From the NCBI GenBank assembly GCA_018881555.1, contig JACAXG010000256.1:265081-329080 (forward strand): a stretch of DNA of 64,000 bases, written 5' to 3'. The translations under genes and the position numbers were made by a program. The DNA comes from Amblyornis subalaris (lineage: Eukaryota > Chordata > Aves > Passeriformes > Ptilonorhynchidae). Shown here one piece after another: positions 60,801 through 64,000 of this stretch (its first letter is position 1; every line of letters starts with the position of its first letter). The notes beneath the pieces are model-generated. The model was not told the DNA's origin and searched no databases. It saw only the letters and a program-made list of their open reading frames with translations.

Positions 60801-63459
60801 TGACTTAGATTTTCAGATAGCAAACACAGGTGTTTAAAACAGACCCTTTTGTGAAAAACAAAGTCTAAAAGCCAAGCTTTGGTCACTCCATTGTGATTTT
60901 TGTGGTTGTTTTTTTTTTTTTCATTTTGAGGAGCAGCTTTGTGCAGGTGAAACAGCGCTGTTTTTCTTATCATTTCCCTAAAAATGTAGTGATTTAGTGG
61001 TGGCTGAAGGTCACAGTCTGTTGTGTTTTGCTGTGGTTTCTCTTACAGGACGTAGTGAGGGGGGCCCAAAGGCTGCTGCCTCCGGGGGCTGGGGGTCATC
61101 AGTCCCCTTCACAGCATCTGGAGGCAGCAGGGAGCCAGTGGCTGCTGGTTTGGGTCAGAGGGGACCTTTAAAACCATCTTTAAAACTATCATCTCCCTGC
61201 CGTGGGCAGAGCCACCTTCCACCAGACTGGGTTGCTGAGTTTTATATAATTTAATCTTTCATAGGGCCAGCCATGAGTTTCTAGCAAAGAAAAATACTTA
61301 TTTTGCAAAACATCAGCAAAAATATTATGGAAAATACAAATGACATGTTAACGATGTGTCAGTGATGTGACTTTATGTTTTTAAGCACAAATGACACGTT
61401 TATGACGTATGTCAGTGATGTAATTTTTTTTTTTTGCGGCACACATGTAATCTCTGAAGGACAAAAGCTGAAAAACACTTTTCCCTTTTATGGAAATGCA
61501 CATTTGAAAATAATTTTCCAGTGAACTCAAATAATTAGAAGGGGCACACAGAATTTTAAATTTGAAAGCTTGACTAATGCTAAGTAGCTTTGTGAAGCTT
61601 GAAATCTGCAGGACTTTGAAGGAGTAAGCAGGTTCTTTAGGAACTACATTCTTCACAAAAGAAATTTTTTCTGGTCCTACTTTAGTTTAGTGTTGTAGGA
61701 AAAGCTGAAAATTTATTAGGTGTAACTTCATTGAAACTTTTTCTTTTTAGTTTGGCAGATACCTGATCTCTTTTCCATCAGCAGGACTGAGACCATTTCT
61801 CAGTCAATGTTCTCATGTTGCCACTCCAGTTTGTGTCTTACAGGGAGGATGCTCCCTCAAAAAAATAGACATAAATGGAAAATATGCCCCCAAATCCTTG
61901 TCAGTGCTTCAGAAAATGTACAGGTGCAAGAACAGTTCATTCAGATGTTGCTCTTCTTTCCTGTACTTTCTCTGAGAACATAAGCATAGAAAGGGCACAA
62001 CTGGGCAGGTGGGATGTGCAGGTGGAGTTTAAATATCCGGTTAGTTGTTTTATTTTTTAATGTTATACTTACCATCCACAAGGAAAACATGGGAACTACT
62101 GTTAAATGTCAACTCATTCAAACACACAGAAAAGCATAAAAAGTGCTCTTCCAGCCTGAGTGGGGGATTTAGACAGTCAGCAAGTTCTTTTCAGTTTGTT
62201 TTCTAAAATTTAGCTTTGTTATTGTAATTTCAAAGCTTACTAATAAAACAAAATGCCACATGAGGCATAATTCTGTGCAGAACAAATGAAAAATCAGAGT
62301 CTGTTCAAACAATTCTCATCCAGGAAAAGAAAAAACAAAAGTGAAGAAAATCAAAATGACATCAAGGAATCGGTATCAGGCTGTCTTCACCCAGCGCCAC
62401 ACTTAAAATTCTAAGTTTTAATTATTGACCAATGTCAATAGCTAATGCGTAGTTAATAGAGCCATGTCTTTAATATTTACACAAATTGCAATGTAAACAT
62501 ACGTCTTCAAACTATTCCATTATATGTTTCTGCAAACGGTTATGCTACCTGTGTGCATTTCATCTCTCTACACACAGATTTTATTTCACAAAACTCATCA
62601 CTGTATGTTTATTTACAAAAAAATCTTTGCTGTTATGCATATATAGTATCTCTAATTCAGCAAATGTTAAATGTTTAAAGTAACATTTGTTATTTCTTCT
62701 TTGGTTTGACTCTCCCACTCAGTTTTTTTTGGCGGGGGGAGAGATCCTTAAAATACATGATGATTATTTAAAAAACCCTAAATAAGTTGGAAGGAAACAG
62801 AAAAATCCTGGTTTGACTGCAAGTTGTAAAAAGCACGGTAATTGTGACTTTTTCCTTTAACAGAAAGGTGTCACTTTCCTTCTGTTTGTGTGGGGATTTT
62901 GATAACAAGTAATAATGAGTAATTCACATAGATTTTGGCACAAGTTATTTCAGAAATTGAAAAATTACACAGTCAGTCTTGTTGCCCTATCCCAATACTT
63001 ACTTCTGATCCTGAAGGAGGCAAAACGTTGCTGTGGTTTCTCTAGTGTGCTTTTCTTTTTCTCTTTACTTTTTCTGATTAAAAATTTATTCACCTGTTCC
63101 AAGTTCTACCAGTGAGTTACAATATCATCTGAAGTGCAGTAAATGCACTCTCCCCATCTTGCCAAAAGCTCTACAAATCTACCTTTGAGAGTTCAAATTA
63201 TGCTCCTTGGCCTTTTTGCTCTGTCTCCAAAGTAATCCCCTGACATAATTTCAAATAATAGGGAATTCATCTTGGGAATTATGCAGGTAATACCTTTGGT
63301 GGCACATGTGATAGTTTGCAAGATACTGTCAGGTTGTTATTTAATTGGAATACTGTCAATGTCATATTTTTAAATTATTCATACTTTTTGAAAACTATGG
63401 TGGGAGCTAGAAAGCAGCCAGCTGTGGAGTAGCCTTAAATTTATGTTAGTTATCACATT

Positions 63460-63475
63460 AAAAAAAAAAAAAAAA
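63460..63475 (+). repeat. A16 homopolymer
   Basis: A run of sixteen A followed by gacgaaagg. It is not preceded by a recognisable retroposed sequence. Confidence 0.9.
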
Positions 63476-64000
63476 GACGAAAGGAAACAGCTGTTAAATG
63501 CCATTTTGCAGGCGTGAGTTATTTTCCATGGCTGAGGAAAGAGTATCTCCTGAATTGTGCTGCTTGAGGATGTTCAGTGTCAGCAAGTTTGAGGGTTTGT
63601 GGTGTTTAGGGCATATTGCATACATGGGTTGCTAACGTGTCGTGCCTGAGGACAAAAGGGGGGTAAATATGAAGACATCTAAGTTTTACACCTTTGTAAA
63701 ACTAAATTGGTGAGTTTCCTGACAAAAGCCGTTCCATCTCAGCCTTGGGTTTTGAACATAAGAGGTCTTGGATGTGTCAAAGATCTCACATTCATGTAGG
63801 TGTGGAAAAGCAGAAATCCAATTCAGTCTTACAAAGGCAGAGCATTTGGCTGGGACCTCTTACTCCTGAATGAAGGTGATGCTGCAGTGTAAAGAATCCC
63901 TGCAGGGCAGGTGGCATTTTACGGCTCCAAGGTTGTAGTGCAGGTAACCCAGAGGACAGCATTACCTCAGGAATTAACATCCCACAGCACCGGCCATCCC

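Larger units (their letters stand above)
52841..64000 (+). other. ZCCHC7: ZCCHC7 intron 2, partial
   Basis: Over 11 kb follow the coding exon. I searched for the expected next coding segment and the CCHC knuckle cysteines and found none. Contents are a CR1 tail (54775-54882), a (GT)n run, T-runs near 56280-56300 and 58449-58462, an A-run at 63460-63475, and unique A/T-rich sequence near 62150-62700. Confidence 0.75.

Noticed and set aside
52841..64000. Search for the ZCCHC7 zinc-knuckle exons
   Set aside because: No CCHC spacing or continuation of the ZCCHC7 frame was found. A spliced-looking frame near 61050 is Gly/Ala/Ser-rich and unlike the protein.

Overview
The window looks like bird genomic DNA. 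The evidence is a set of CR1 LINE fragments in both orientations, one probable avian LTR-type repeat, and the conserved vertebrate pair PAX5 and ZCCHC7 in divergent orientation. By general knowledge this pair lies on human 9p13 and on the avian Z chromosome. The exact species cannot be told from the sequence. All genes are eukaryotic and split by introns, so most long open frames in the window are chance frames in CpG-rich or repeat DNA.

Left part (1 to about 19,310, minus strand): the 5' portion of PAX5, the B-lineage paired-box transcription factor. Both alternative first exons are present, 1A (ATG at 19306) and 1B (ATG at 16355). Exons 2 and 3 encode the paired domain, exon 4 the linker, and exon 5 the octapeptide and basic nuclear-localisation stretch. 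Every junction has AG/GT borders and a consistent phase. Exon lengths are 46 or 43, then 166, 198, 65 and 129 nt. Exons 6-10 must lie left of base 1. The first exons sit in several kilobases of CpG-rich DNA (about 14,070-22,030). That DNA contains a four-box CCAAT cluster, a pyrimidine-rich tract and an A-rich tract each next to one of the two start exons, and two purine microsatellites in the intron before exon 2.

Middle (about 19,310-46,930): intergenic DNA with no supported gene. It holds CR1 fragments, a strong 113-nt hairpin (32289-32401), and a 1.24-kb interrupted GAA/GCA/CAA tract with an 84-base assembly gap. That tract is embedded in a probable LTR-type interspersed repeat.

Right part (about 46,930-64,000, plus strand): the CpG-island promoter of ZCCHC7, with a 21-bp GC-box minisatellite. 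It is followed by a likely non-coding first exon whose GTGAGT donor precedes an array of further GTGAGT motifs, then a 5-kb intron and the first coding exon (52130-52840, ATG 52153). That exon encodes the acidic N-terminus of a nuclear RNA-surveillance cofactor. The zinc-knuckle exons are not in the window; the last 11 kb is intron.

The genes do not form a pathway. Their constant head-to-head order probably reflects shared regulatory DNA: in mammals, ZCCHC7 introns are known to host PAX5 enhancers.
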